In this document: piece by piece, positions 1 through 11,089 of the stretch | Numbering within the stretch: position 1 is the first letter of the stretch | How the letters are laid out: each line of letters starts with the position of its first letter | NCBI RefSeq assembly: GCF_027172205.1 | Contig: NC_070602.1 | Span: 134,227,049 to 134,291,048 of the forward strand | Direction of reading: 5' to 3' | Origin: Podarcis raffonei | Lineage: Eukaryota; Chordata; Lepidosauria; Squamata; Lacertidae | DNA length: 64,000 nt | The notes under the pieces: model-generated | Database searches by the model: none | What the model was told of the DNA's origin: nothing | Seen by the model: the letters and a program-made list of their open reading frames with translations, nothing else | Translations under genes and position numbers: made by a program

Positions 1-104
1 ATCCCTTAGGCTCCCATGTTGCCTAACCTTTCCTCAGGCACCCCAAACACCCCCAAGTGCAGTTTCCCCTCAAACAACGATGGCCCTTAGCTCTTAAACC
101 AGCC

Positions 105-634
105 GTTTATGACAGCCTCTCCAAAGTCCCATGGCTCTTCTGTTATTCCCTCACAATACAGAACAACAAACCCCTGTGTTGCAAACTTAACACAACAAAC
201 AACACAAGCAGCACGATGACCAGTATACTAGATAGCACTGCAATTCTTATTGCATAACGTACATAATTTAGTACAACAAAAACAAAATGTGTACACTTGT
301 AAATTCTCTAATATATTTGAAATCAAATGAACACACCTCTGTCAATCTTTGAAAGTCTGTAGAAGTATAATAAGACTATAGTTGAAATAAAGTAATAGAT
401 GCTATCCTGTGGGCTAAGCAGTAAAACTTTTTAGGCTTTCATGGTGCCAAAGTAGTAAGTGAATAACAACACAGGACAGTGATCCCGGATAATCTGACTG
501 TTTCGCTGGAATCTTCTTCAGCACAACCCATAGATTAGAAAAACGCACAAGGAGCAGTGGTCATAAGGATATGTAACCGGCTGTTTATGACAGCCTCTCC
601 AAAGTCCCATGGCTCTTCTGTTATTCCCTCACAA
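105..634. repeat. 52-bp direct repeat with 426-bp spacer
   Basis: Positions 105-156 and 583-634 are the same 52 bases (begin gtttatgacagcctctcc, end ttattccctcacaa). The spacer 157-582 has no recognised gene or element ends. The repeats are too long for a target-site duplication of known families; a local duplication is more likely. Confidence 0.7.
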
Positions 635-671
635 CATGCAGACGGAGGCATCCTGAGAATGGACTCCAGCA

Positions 672-1364
672 AATGTAATGAAACTGAAGGTACTTTTTAT
701 CACCTTTGGTGGACGTGCCCAAAGATTAAGGCTTTCTGGGAAAGGATTTATAATGAAATGAAAAAGGTGCTTAAATGCACTTTTGTGAAGAAACCAGAAG
801 CCTTCCTCCTGGGCATGGTAGGCCAATTGGTGTCAGAGAAAGATAGGACGTTTTTTATGTATGCGACAACAGCAGCAAGAGTACTTTTAGCAAAGTACTG
901 GAAGACACAAGAACTACCCACACTGGAAGAATGGCAGACGAAGGTGATTGACTACATGGGACTGGCTGAGATGACCGGCAGAATCCGCGACCAAGGGAAA
1001 GAGACGGTGGAAGAAGATTGGAAGAAATTTAAAGTTTATCTTAAGAACTGTTGTAAAATTAATGAGTGTTAAAATGTTTTGAGTAATGCAAAATAGAATT
1101 GCAGCGATAAACAATCGGACATGAGAAAAAGGACTTAAAGGAAGTGTTATAAGTAATTAAAATTAGGGGTTGCTGGAAAGATTTAAAACAGGGATGCAGA
1201 AAAAGGAGGTATGGGGAAGTCGCTGAAAGAAGGCTTAAGGAAAAGAAGGTTAAGAAATTATACGTGTTTATATGTATGTATGTTTGTTTGTTTATGTATT
1301 GTTTTATATTGTCTTCTAATATGTGTTGGGAAATTAATAAAAATTTATTAAAAAAAAAAAAAGA
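672..1364 (+). mobile_element. 5'-truncated L1 LINE, 3' end
   Basis: Frame 672-1069 reads CNETEGTFYHLWWTCPKIKA and on to AKYWKTQELPTLEEW, the C-terminal part of L1 ORF2, then a 3' UTR and a poly(A) tail ending near 1364. A 17-bp target-site duplication gagaatggactccagca flanks it at 655-671 and 1365-1381. ORF2 tail appears uninterrupted. Confidence 0.9.
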
Positions 1365-1956
1365 GAGAATGGACTCCAGCATCAAACAATGCTGTTTTCC
1401 CTGTGAGGCTTCTGCACTGTCTCACATAACTTAATTCCCATAGGAATGCCTCAGATTTGAAGAAGGTTACAGGGCAATCTTGTTTGTGGCTACTCAGAAG
1501 TAAGCTCCTTTAAGAAGTGCCTTATCTGCCAAAGCCTCATCTGCCCCATCTCATCTTTTTCTCCCACTCCACTAGGCCTTACTGTCAGGGAAGGGTGCCT
1601 AGGGTTGCAACCAGAGTTTAAAACGCACAATATCTTCAGGAAGGAAGTTTCCCATTGTTACTTCAAATAAAAGTGGCGCCCCGTGCAATCCTATGCAAGT
1701 TTGCTCAGAAACATACATCTGCACAGGATTGCAGCCTGCCTTCAAACAACGTACAAAGACAAAGTCGCTACATTCTCTATCCCACTCGTCCTTCAGTACC
1801 AGATTTCTTCTTTCTCAACTCCTCTCCGCTGGTAGAATCTGAACAATTCATTACAAACACATCAGATTATTAGCAATTCCAGGATCTATATCTGGCTGGT
1901 AAAAGCTCCTGTTTCCAAAGCCCTGAGATCTGCGGATGAAGGGCAGTATACAAATT

Positions 1957-1957
1957 C

Positions 1958-1998
<41 letters not shown>
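1957..1998. repeat. (ATT)n microsatellite at a LINE or SINE 3' end
   Basis: About 14 ATT units follow gatgaagggcagtatacaaat, a common retroposon 3' end, so this is probably the tail of a truncated LINE or SINE. Confidence 0.8.
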
Positions 1999-2644
1999 GG
2001 CCGGTAACATTCTTTTCCTAGTTCTGGGTACGATTCTACCAGGGAAATAATTCCTTCAACTGCACATACGGCTACAGAAAGTAGACTCGTGAATTTTCAT
2101 ACCATTTTCATTTTTTGCTTTCATTTTTTGGTCTGAACAGTCCATCTCCAGCATTTCCAGTTACAGGGATCCTGAGAAGAAGGATTAGCCTTCTTTTTCT
2201 AGAAGTGTGACAAAAAGAAAACTCTTGTGTCTTCTAAGGAGTTTTGTGTCAGCCCTAGGCCTCTGCGCAAGACCTTGGAGCGTTCACAATACCGGCAGCC
2301 TTGGTGGTTTGACTTGGTGTAAGGCAGCTGAATGTGTCTTTAATCATTATGATCTCTCACCCATAATGTCCTTGGATTCCATAAATGCAGACCTGCAAGG
2401 CCAGGCCTTAATCTGGAGAGAACTAGTCAACTAGTACAGTATTTTTAAGGCTTTGCCCAACTGACACTGCTCCACTGACTGCATCCCCTCCGGCGATTGT
2501 GTCCTCCTCCTAACCGATTAGTGTTAAAGAATGTTTCTAAATGATTACAAATCCTTTCTCTGCACAGATCCATCTTTCCATGGCCCTAGGTGGACCTCTT
2601 CCTTTCCTAGATTTGCAGTGCAAATATTCCCTAAGGTCGTGTTG

Positions 2645-2757
2645 GGGAACTGGTGGTTCTGCAGATGTTGTCAGGCTATACCTTAAATTATCCCTGACCT
2701 TGCTGCCTGGGGCTGATGGGAGCTGGAGTCCAGCAACACCTGGAGGACCACAGGTCC
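2645..2757. repeat. Palindromic foldback repeat family
   Basis: The core gggctgatgggagctggagt with cagatgttgtc and aacacctggagg at the sides matches copies at 4060-4180, 25505-25600, 26296-26400 and about 47470-47550. Each has inverted arms of the type actacaactcccatcat / atgatgggagttgtag. Confidence 0.6.
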
Positions 2758-3628
2758 CCCCGCCCTTCTGTGATGGATGCTTTCATCATTCACGTCCCCC
2801 GCAGTTCACCAGGCCTCTCTGAGTTCACTTTGCAAAGGAGCATCCGGTTCACTTCTGCCCACAGATATATAGCAGCAACCTGGCAGGTCCCTCCAAAAAC
2901 TCAGCCTTCTTCCATTAGCTCTAATTAAACATTAAAAGCTACCAGATATCGTAAAGCATCCTTGCTTCTTGCAGCTTGCAAGCCTTACAAGATTAGCGGG
3001 AACAACAAAGAGAATCTATTTTCTCTGACAGGACTGTCTGCTTCTCAGTGGGGAACAGTCACTTTAGATAGAGCAATCTTGCCAGAGCAATAGAATAGAG
3101 CCTCGTTGATGTCGGATAAACTCTTCTTTTATGCTGGAAACAAACATCTCATCCTGTATTTGGAAGTTTTATTTCCCATAAACGCTCCCACTTGCCTTGC
3201 TCTCCCCCGCCCCCAATCGGGAGGGAAACAATCGAGATGGATAACGACTGTCTGTCCCCACTGGCATTGCATTTTAATTACCACCCATAGAAAACCATGC
3301 CAGCTAGTCAAATTGCTGCCAGATGGCTAGCCCTTATTTACTGATAAAACCTTTTACAATGGCTATTTTGGAGACAGACAATTTTTAAAAAACACTTCTG
3401 GAATATGGATGAGGTTGTTCAACAGATACCACACAAAAGTCATTCTGCGTGGCCTAATTTGAGCAGGCACATTTTCCAGAATGAGGGGGTATAATGTGAC
3501 CCTTCAAATGAAGCCCCTGTGGTGCGGTTGGGCTTCCTGGCATTGTCACAAGGTGGAATAACCACCACTATTGTTCATAACAAGTACAGTATTCTTCATT
3601 TGTTTGGGGAGTTAAAATGGCATGAGCA

Positions 3629-3885
3629 AGAAGAAGAAGAAGAAGAGTTTGGATTTGATATCCTGCCTTTCACTCCCTTTAAGGAGTCTCAAAGCGGCTA
3701 AGATTCTCCTATCCCTTCCTCCCCCCCCAACAAACACTCTGTGAGGTGAGTGGGGCTGAGAGACTTCAAAGAAGTGTGACTAGCCCAAGGTCACCCAGCA
3801 GCTGCATGTGGAGGAGCGGGGAAGTGAGCCCAGTTCACCAGATTACGAGACTACTGCTCTTAACCACTACACCACACTGGCTCTC
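3629..3885 (-). mobile_element. tRNA-derived SINE, CTT-tailed family, copy 1
   Basis: Read on the minus strand it begins gagagccagtgtggtgtagt, has an A-box-like and a B-box-like stretch (about 20 bases apart from a tRNA layout), then a conserved body and a CTT-repeat tail. It shares the whole length with 5173-5430. Confidence 0.85.
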
Positions 3886-4059
3886 AAGCACAGCTGAACT
3901 TCTGTGAAGCAGTCATAGGCCATACCTCCTCCCAAAATAGTGATTTTAAGTCTTTGGAGCTTTTTCCATCGTGTTGCCATACATCCAGGGTTTCCCTGAC
4001 ATTTTGCCGATTTGGCAAAATTCCCCCTGGCGCCATTTTTACACTTGAAAACCAGGATT

Positions 4060-4180
4060 TCCTGACATATGGCAAGGCTAGGACTGCAACTCCCATCTTC
4101 CCTGAGCATTGCCCATGCTGGCTGGGGCTGATGGGAACTGGAGTCCAACAAAGCCTGGTAGGCAGCCACAAGTTCCCCAC
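4060..4180. repeat. Palindromic foldback repeat
   Basis: Contains actgcaactcccatcttccc and ggggctgatgggaactggag as inverted arms, same family as 2645-2757. Confidence 0.6.
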
Positions 4181-4399
4181 CCCAAGTTGATTGCCATGTC
4201 TTGATCAGCCCATGCGATTTGAGAAGAAATTGTGCATTCAGAATAAAGGCAAGATGCAGTACCCCTAATTTTGATCTCACACCTTCAAAGCTTGGTGCCT
4301 GGACTAAAATTTCATGACACTTTGGCTCCTGAACTGAATGGAACAAACAGGTGCCCTTCGGAGTAGGAGTCTCAGCAGAAAAATGGCCCCATGAGGAAG

Positions 4400-5050
4400 C
4401 TTAGACCTTCTAGTGTCCTGACCCCCTGGCTACCTGGCAGCCAGACAGTGTGCCAAGACCAAGTCCAAAATCAGAGGGTTGATCACCATCTGCAAAGTCT
4501 ACAGTCCGAGATCTAAAGTTGAAAGGCCAAAGATCAGGAGATGAGGTTCAGGCAGTCCAAGTCCAAAATCAGGATGCAGTCCAGTGTCAGGTCCAAAGTA
4601 CAAATCTGTGGAGGTCCAGGAGAATCCAAGACAAGGTCCCTCAACATGGGCAGTTGAGCAGACACAGCACCTCAGCTCTGCTGATTGATTGCAGCATCTG
4701 GGCTTGATGAGGCAAGTGACCCTCACCTGGGCTCAGCCTCCTCCAGCTGAGGAATCACATGCCTGCTTCCCCACCTGGCCAGGTAGTGAATTGGGCTGCA
4801 GGTCCTGGCCTGCCTCTGCTTCCTGGAGTGCATCACCTGAACCAGCATTGTTCATGGGGGCGTGGTGGTGAGGCTCTGGTGAGGGGTCCCACTGCTCAGC
4901 TTCCTGGGCATTGGCCCCCGTCCCCTCATCATCCTCTGTGAGCCCCACCTGTACCAACCTCTTCTTCCCCATCCCCAATTTGTCCCAGTCCCGGCTACAC
5001 CCCTCGCCAGTATCCTCTAACTCCTCCCCGTAGTCCTGCCAGTTCATGAC
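4400..5050. mobile_element. Possible LTR-retrotransposon relic
   Basis: The sequence has repeated gtccaagtccaaaatcag-type text and GC-rich body typical of long terminal repeat sequence in reptiles, but no second copy or clear ends in the window. Family uncertain (Ty3/Gypsy-like guess). Old and broken. Confidence 0.25.
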
Positions 5051-5172
5051 ATCTAGAAAGGTTCTGGAGCAGAATCCTACTAGCCCAAGGCAATGGGGAG
5101 TTTGTTCTATATCTATGCACTGTCAAAGGATGTGGTGGCTCACTCATAAAGGAAGGAAATGACTGAAGAATT

Positions 5173-5430
5173 GAGAGCCAGTGTGGTGTAGTGGTTAAGA
5201 GCAGTAGACTCGTAATCTGGGGAACCGGGTTCGCTTCCCTGCTCCTCCACCTGCAGCTGCTGGGTGACCTTGGGCCAGTCACACTTCTCTGAAGTCTCTC
5301 AGCCCCACTCACCTCACAGAGTGTTTGTTGTGGGGGACGAAGGGAAAGGAGAATGTTAGCTGCTTTGAGACTCCTTCGGGTAGTGATAAAGCGGGATATC
5401 AAATCCAAACTCCTCTTCTTCTTCTTCTTC
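5173..5430 (+). mobile_element. tRNA-derived SINE, CTT-tailed family, copy 2
   Basis: Starts gagagccagtgtggtgtagt; A box near gtagtggttaag, B box ggttcgcttcc; ends gggatatcaaatccaaac plus CTT repeats. Well preserved. Confidence 0.9.
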
Positions 5431-5862
5431 GTCCCGTCCTATAACCCTTCACTTTTCTGATACTGAATTTCTGTGAACTAGCAAAGCATCCTGGAAATTG
5501 GGAATAGGCTAATCGTACCCAGATGTTCCCTCCCCTCCGTTGTATACTTGCCACTTCCTCACAGCTGCTTCCATATCCAAGAGACATTCGCACTCACCTC
5601 AAGTGCAGGCAATCATAATATGCATATTATCTAAATCCAATGGGTGAATTATGCAAATACGATCCACTACATTAGCCTGTTTAATTTGTGTGATTTCCAC
5701 TTCATGTACTATTATGGACAAGGGAAGGCATTATTTTCCTAGTGGCATTCCCTGTCTGCAAAATTATGGTCTGTCATGTTGCTAAAAATTATGGAAATAT
5801 GGAGACTCACCTCCCAATCCAACGCATGTCTGCTTAGAGGCCGTGGTGTGTTGTGGGCTTAG

Positions 5863-6258
5863 TAAGGTAAAGGTAAATGTAAAGGTAAAGGACAGTTAAG
5901 TCCAGTCAAAGGTGACTATGGGGTTATGGTGCTCATCTCGCCTTCAGGTCAGGGGGGTTGGCATTTGTCCACAGACAGTTTTTCTGGGTCATGTGGCCAG
6001 CATGACTAAACTGCTTCTGGAGCAACGGGACACCGTGACGGAAACCAGAGCACATGGAAACACCATTTACCTTCCCGCCGCAGCGGTACCTATTTATCTA
6101 GTTGCACTTTGATGTGCTTTCAAACTGCTAGGTTGGCAGGAGCAGGGACCGAGCAACAGGAGCTCACCCCGTCATTGCGGGGATTCAAACCACTGATCTT
6201 CTGATCAGCAAGCCCAAGAGGCTCAGTGCTTTAGACCACAGCGCCACCCACATCCCTT
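5863..6258 (-). mobile_element. tRNA-derived SINE, GGTGGCGCTGTGG family (subfamily A)
   Basis: On the minus strand it begins gggatgtgggtggcgctgtg with a B box ggtttgaatcc and a body with acctatttatctagttgcac; the 3' end is aaggtaaaggtaaa. Subfamily A has the gtgacggaaaccagagcaca block. Confidence 0.9.
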
Positions 6259-6556
6259 GGACTTGGATATATGATAGCAATACTTTTTTTTTAATTGACG
6301 GCTGAAATCCAGCCTCCTGTTCACCTCTATTCACCAATTTACCACAACCGAAGAGAGTCCTTCAGTCACACATTAGCAAAGAGGAGGGGACAGATTGCCA
6401 CTTTATAGGTAGAGACGGCATTGTTATCCAGCACTGGGCAGAAGTATTCCCAACCAGCTCAGTGTGAGGTGGACAATATGACCACTTCTATTTGCAGTCT
6501 GCTCTGGCACACAAATAGGACTGCCCTTTGGGGCTCAGCCATTGGAAAGAGCAATA

Positions 6557-6918
6557 AAAGGACCTCTGGATGGTTAAGTCCAGCCAAAGGCACCTATGGG
6601 GTTGCAGCGCTCATCTCGCTTTCAGGCTGAGGGAGCCAGCGTTTGTCCACAGATAGCCCTCCGGATCATGTGGCCAGCATGACTAAACCACTTCTGGCGC
6701 AACAGGACACTGTGACGGAAACCAGAGCACATGGAAACACTGTTTACCTTCCTGCTGCAGCGGTACCTATTTATCTACTTGCACTGGTATACTTTCGAAC
6801 TGCTAGGTTGGCAGGAGCTGGGACAGAGCAACGGGAGCTCACCATGTCATGTGCAGATTCGAACTGCTAACCTTCTGATGGGCAAGCCCAAGAGGCTCAG
6901 TGGTTTAGACTGCATCTC
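6557..6918 (-). mobile_element. tRNA-derived SINE, subfamily A, head slightly truncated
   Basis: Same body as 5863-6258, including the gtgacggaaaccagagcaca block; the tRNA-like head breaks off after ctcagtggtttagac. Confidence 0.85.
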
Positions 6919-7892
6919 ATGCAAAAGGAGCAATCATGCTACTCTGGTTAAGATAAGAAATGGCAATAGAAACCTCAGTTCTAGATATATTGGTGTAGGG
7001 GTTAAGGTGTTGGACTAGGACTTGGGAGAGGGGGGTTCAAATCCCTGTTTAGCCGTTAAACTCACCGGGATGGGCACCATCTCTGAGCCCAACCTACCTC
7101 ACAGGGTTGTCGCTCAGAGGGGGAGAAATGGCAAGGGAGAGAAGTACATTTGCTTCCCTTGGAGGAAAGGTGAGCTATATATGTAATAATAAATGAATAA
7201 TAAACAAGAAAGGTAGCATATAAATGTAATAATTAACAAACCAATGCACACCTATGATTCTTCATTTTTTAAAAAACATGTGCTTGCTGCTATTAATTGA
7301 CTGAAAAAGAAGAAAAAACACCCAACTATTGTTGACAAGTAGGGAAAAGCAGCCTTCTCCTTTAAGCAGAAATGATTACGTTTGCATTGCTAACAGGTTG
7401 TTATAACAGCCGATGTGTCAGCGCGAGAAAGCCTTGTAGACGGAGGATAAATGTTTTGCTGCTTGAATATAAATACATCAATTTCACTTTCCATAAATGC
7501 TCCAGTTTGCTTTCCTTGTTGACTGGAGACAATATCCGGCATAATGTCTTTGACTTCCCAATTGACATTACATCTTAATTATGCTAAAGGAGAGAAATGC
7601 CTGCGAGTCAGATTTCTGCCAGATGGCTAGCACTTATTGACTGATAAACCTCTTACAGTAGCCATGATGGACACATAAATTTTTATATTTTGTTTTATTT
7701 TAACAGTACCACTGAAATTAGAGGCTGCCTGCTCATTTATGGTTATCGGCTAGGTTTACAATCATAGATGAGGCTCATGACAATGGCTAGACATTCAACA
7801 ATCAGTCTCTCGAGGTCCAGAGCTGTCCCTTAATTGGCATGAGAAGTCTCCATAAAGTAGATCACTTCCACAGTGAAGCGATCAGCCACACA

Positions 7893-8255
7893 TGCCAACC
7901 TAGCAGTTCGAAAGCACGCCAGTGCAAGTAGATACAGTGGTACCTCGCAAGACGAAATTAATTCGTTCTGCGAGTTTTTCCATCTTGCGAATTTTTCGTC
8001 TTGCGAAGCACGGATTCCCTGGGTATTAACGGTTTTAAGAAAAAGGAAACAAACTCGCAAGACGTTTTCGTCTTGCGAAGCAAGCCCATAGGGAAATTTG
8101 TCTTGCGAAGCAACTCAAAAAACGAAAAACTCTTTTGTCTTGCGAGTTTTTCGTCTTACGAGGCATTTGTCTTGCGAGGTACCACTGTAAATAGCTACCA
8201 CTGTGGCAGGAAGGTAAACGGCATTTCCGTGCGCTCTGGTTTCCGTCATGGTGTC
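7893..8255 (+). mobile_element. SINE subfamily A interrupted by a MITE
   Basis: SINE sequence at 7893-7934 (gccaacctagcagttcgaaa to gcaagtagata) resumes at 8190 (aatagctaccactgtggcag) to about 8255. The gap is exactly the TA-flanked MITE 7935-8187, so the SINE is the older element. Confidence 0.85.
7935..8187. mobile_element. TA-flanked MITE (Tc1/mariner-pogo-like), copy 1
   Basis: Terminal inverted repeats cagtggtacctcgcaagacg / cttgcgaggtaccactg with TA on each side. Inside, the word cgcaagacgaa recurs in both orientations. No transposase is encoded, so movement would need a partner. Confidence 0.85.
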
Positions 8256-9176
8256 AGAAGCTTAGTCATGATTACCTGGGACTTATAGGTTCATGATAGA
8301 ATCTTTGGGAAGATCAGCTTTTATTGTAAAACCCAGAACTATGTTGCGAGCTCCTGTTATTGCATGGAAAAAACCTGAAACGCTGATTAATGGATGAGGC
8401 TTACTCAGAAGCACAAAAGCTTAATGGCGTGAGAACTAAACGGCGATTTAAAATATATACGCAAGCTTCACAATTTCTAAACTCACTGCATTGATTCTGA
8501 GGGGGTGACTGATGGATATGAGCATTTGGTGCGAGATGCACCAGGGATCTGGGTTATCTCAGCCAGTTGGCAAACTCAGCTGGTGAGAGGGCATGGATCC
8601 ACTGTCCATATTGCCAGGATTGTTTTTTTAAACCCATGAAACTGAAAGGCCCTCTCAGGCACGTAATATAAAATGCATGCAGAGAAGCCACATTTGGCAT
8701 TTGACAGCACCCTTGGTGTTCAAGCAAATGTTATGCAAACTGTTAATTATGTTAATTAAAGTATGCAAATCAGATGCTATCTTCCAGTTTATGACACATT
8801 TCAAGCCCAATCAAGTTGGCCACCTTTGAGATACTGTACTGTCTGCTAACTCCAGCAAGTCGTCTTCTTTTCACAATGATCTGTTGTTGTTTTTCAAAAG
8901 AAAAAGAAAAGCTTTTGGTCCAGGTTCCAGGGGATTTGAGGGCTGAAATCTTGTTCCGCCTTATAGTTTCACCCATTCACAAAAGGAATCCAGAACAACC
9001 AGTGACTGTGATCTGGATTAGTTGCTGTTTCTACTCCTTTGGCAGACCCATGTTCTGCCACACCATGATGGAGAGGCATGCCCTCTATAAGTTGGCATAG
9101 CAGGGGTAATGGCAGGCTTGCCTCATCACCCACTGAAGGTCCCTTTAAACCCTGGGCAGCATCTTGACACAGAATC
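8256..9176. other. No gene seen
   Basis: AT-rich sequence without recognised exon or element. Confidence 0.4.
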
Positions 9177-9460
9177 ACCGTATTTTTCGCTCTATAAGAC
9201 GCACCCGACCGTAAGACACACCTAGTTTTTAGAGGAGAAAAACAAGAAAAACAATATTCTGAATCAAATGTTGTTGAAGGGGCTTTGCGTGGCTATCCCT
9301 GAAGCCAGAACAGCAAGAGGGATTGCTGCGCAGCTCTCCCTCTTGCTGTTCTGGCTTCAGCGAAAGCAGTGCAGCCTGCATTCGCTCCATGAGACACACA
9401 CACATTTCCCCTTCCTTTTTAGGAGGGAAAAAGTGCGTCTTATAGAGCAAAAAATACGGT
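9177..9460. mobile_element. Hairpin MITE with accgtattttt ends
   Basis: Ends accgtatttttcgctctata / tatagagcaaaaaatacggt are inverted repeats with gcgtctta-type continuation. Inside lies a second, perfect 24-bp inverted repeat (9299-9322 and 9337-9360) with a 14-nt loop. No transposase; superfamily not assigned. Confidence 0.8.
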
Positions 9461-9589
9461 GAGTGACAGGCGGGATTTTGCTCTGGATTTACGCATAAGG
9501 ATTATAGGCTTCACTTTTCATTGCGTGGACAGGCGGAGTCCCCCAAACCCTGGGCGGCCCCAAGTGGAATAATGACTCAAGACAACATG

Positions 9590-9700
9590 CTATGGGATTA
9601 AAATTGGCCACAACTTTATTATGTTTCAGATGCAGGTAGACCTTGGCTCAAGCATTGGGCGTTTATCCCTACCAGTCCCCCACTGGGGATCTGGGGAACA
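9590..9700. repeat. Interspersed repeat shared with 14725-14820
   Basis: The text ggccacaactttatt, cagatgcaggtagacc and cccccactgggga recurs at 14725-14820 with moderate divergence. Family unknown. Confidence 0.6.
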
Positions 9701-10442
9701 TCAGGGTTATCCAGAGTGTGGGGGGGTGGGCTGGCTCTGGAGAACGTATGTTCAAGCAAAGAGCCCACCCCCCCACCCCCCTGTTACGCTGCCATCACAG
9801 GGGAGAGTAATGACATCCTTTCTGCCACTGGGGACATGAGTAAATAAAGATCTTAAAGCATCCAAGCACCAAAGAAATAGAAACACATAAAGTACACAGA
9901 TGTATTCAAATAAGCCTTTGGGTGGTTCTGCTAAAAACATCTTTTTGCTAATGCCTTACTTGTAATAACCTCATGGAATTTTGTATGTATATGGAAACTT
10001 ATTGCTATCATCTTGCCCTTAAAATAGCAACCCATTATTATTCTATACCAGTCTAAAAGAGATTACTGCAGTGCACTGCGTGATAACCAGCCACTTAAGT
10101 TTTTATAGGTTTTTATCACAAGCAATAAAACTGCATATTAACTATTTAAGCACAGTATAAATGACAGCAGTTGAAAAGTCTGGAATATTAGCACAACGCC
10201 CAGGCAATATATTTATTCTCTGTGTAAATTATCTGCTCATGATCTGTTCAATTTAGCAGAATGTTTATTTTAACTCTCAAGCCTGCATGCATTCCACTGC
10301 TTGTGAATGATTTGGGTTCCGTCTACAGAGATCCGTGGTGAATATTTTCCAACAGCAACACATAAAAAATTCAGAATTCTACAAAAAAAATCAAATAAGC
10401 AGGTCCAAAGTTAAGAATAAGAAGGGGCTAACTTTCTGCCAA

Positions 10443-10790
10443 GGGACACGGGTGGTGCTGTGGGTTAAACCACAGAGCCTAGGACTTGCCGATCAGAAGG
10501 TCAGCGGTTTGAATCCCTGCGACTAGGGGAGCTCCCGTTGCTTGGTCCCTGCCAACCTAGCAGTTTGAAAGCACGTCAAAGTGCAAGTAGATAAATAGGT
10601 ACTGCTCTGGCGGGAAGGTAAACGGCGTTTCCATGCACTGCTCTGGTTCACCAGAAGCAGCTTAGTCATGCTGGCCACATGACCCGGAAGCTGTACCCCG
10701 GTTCCCTCGGCCAGTAAAGTGAGATGAGCGCCGCAACCCCAGAGTCGGCCACAACTGGACCTAATGGTCAGGGGTCCATTTACCATTTTT
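10443..10790 (+). mobile_element. tRNA-derived SINE, subfamily B
   Basis: Begins gggacacgggtggtgctgtg, B box ggtttgaatcc, body gcttagtcatgctggccaca. A 13-bp target-site duplication aactttctgccaa flanks it at 10430-10442 and 10791-10803. Confidence 0.93.
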
Positions 10791-11089
10791 AACTTTCTGC
10801 CAAAAAAATGATATTTGCATGCAACTTGAAAATGCATTATCAGTACAGAATTTGAATGGCATCTGATACAAATATGGTCCATCAGTCATCACTGATGTCC
10901 ATCATGTCAATTCAAATGCTATCCAATGCATCATAAACAAACATTTATACAATGGTTGGGCTGCTGAATTCACTTTTCTGGCACCCCACCCTGAACCTCT
11001 CTTTCTCATTAGCACACTTGAATCTTGAACAACAGATATATTCCATGTGCATGACAGAGGCTGTTTGTTACAATTCTCCCCCATATGGG

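Larger units (their letters stand above)
1382..3628. other. No gene seen; scattered old repeats
   Basis: Apart from the ATT tract and a palindromic repeat at 2645-2757, I see no coding exon or element boundary in this stretch. Confidence 0.5.

Noticed and set aside
557-1072. Apparent 171-residue gene
   Set aside because: The conserved part is an L1 ORF2 tail that begins at the insertion point 672; upstream codons are flanking DNA.
10443-10882. tRNA gene or small protein in SINE copies
   Set aside because: A and B boxes are present, but the bodies are the repeated SINE family; no cloverleaf continues, and the frames repeat in every copy.
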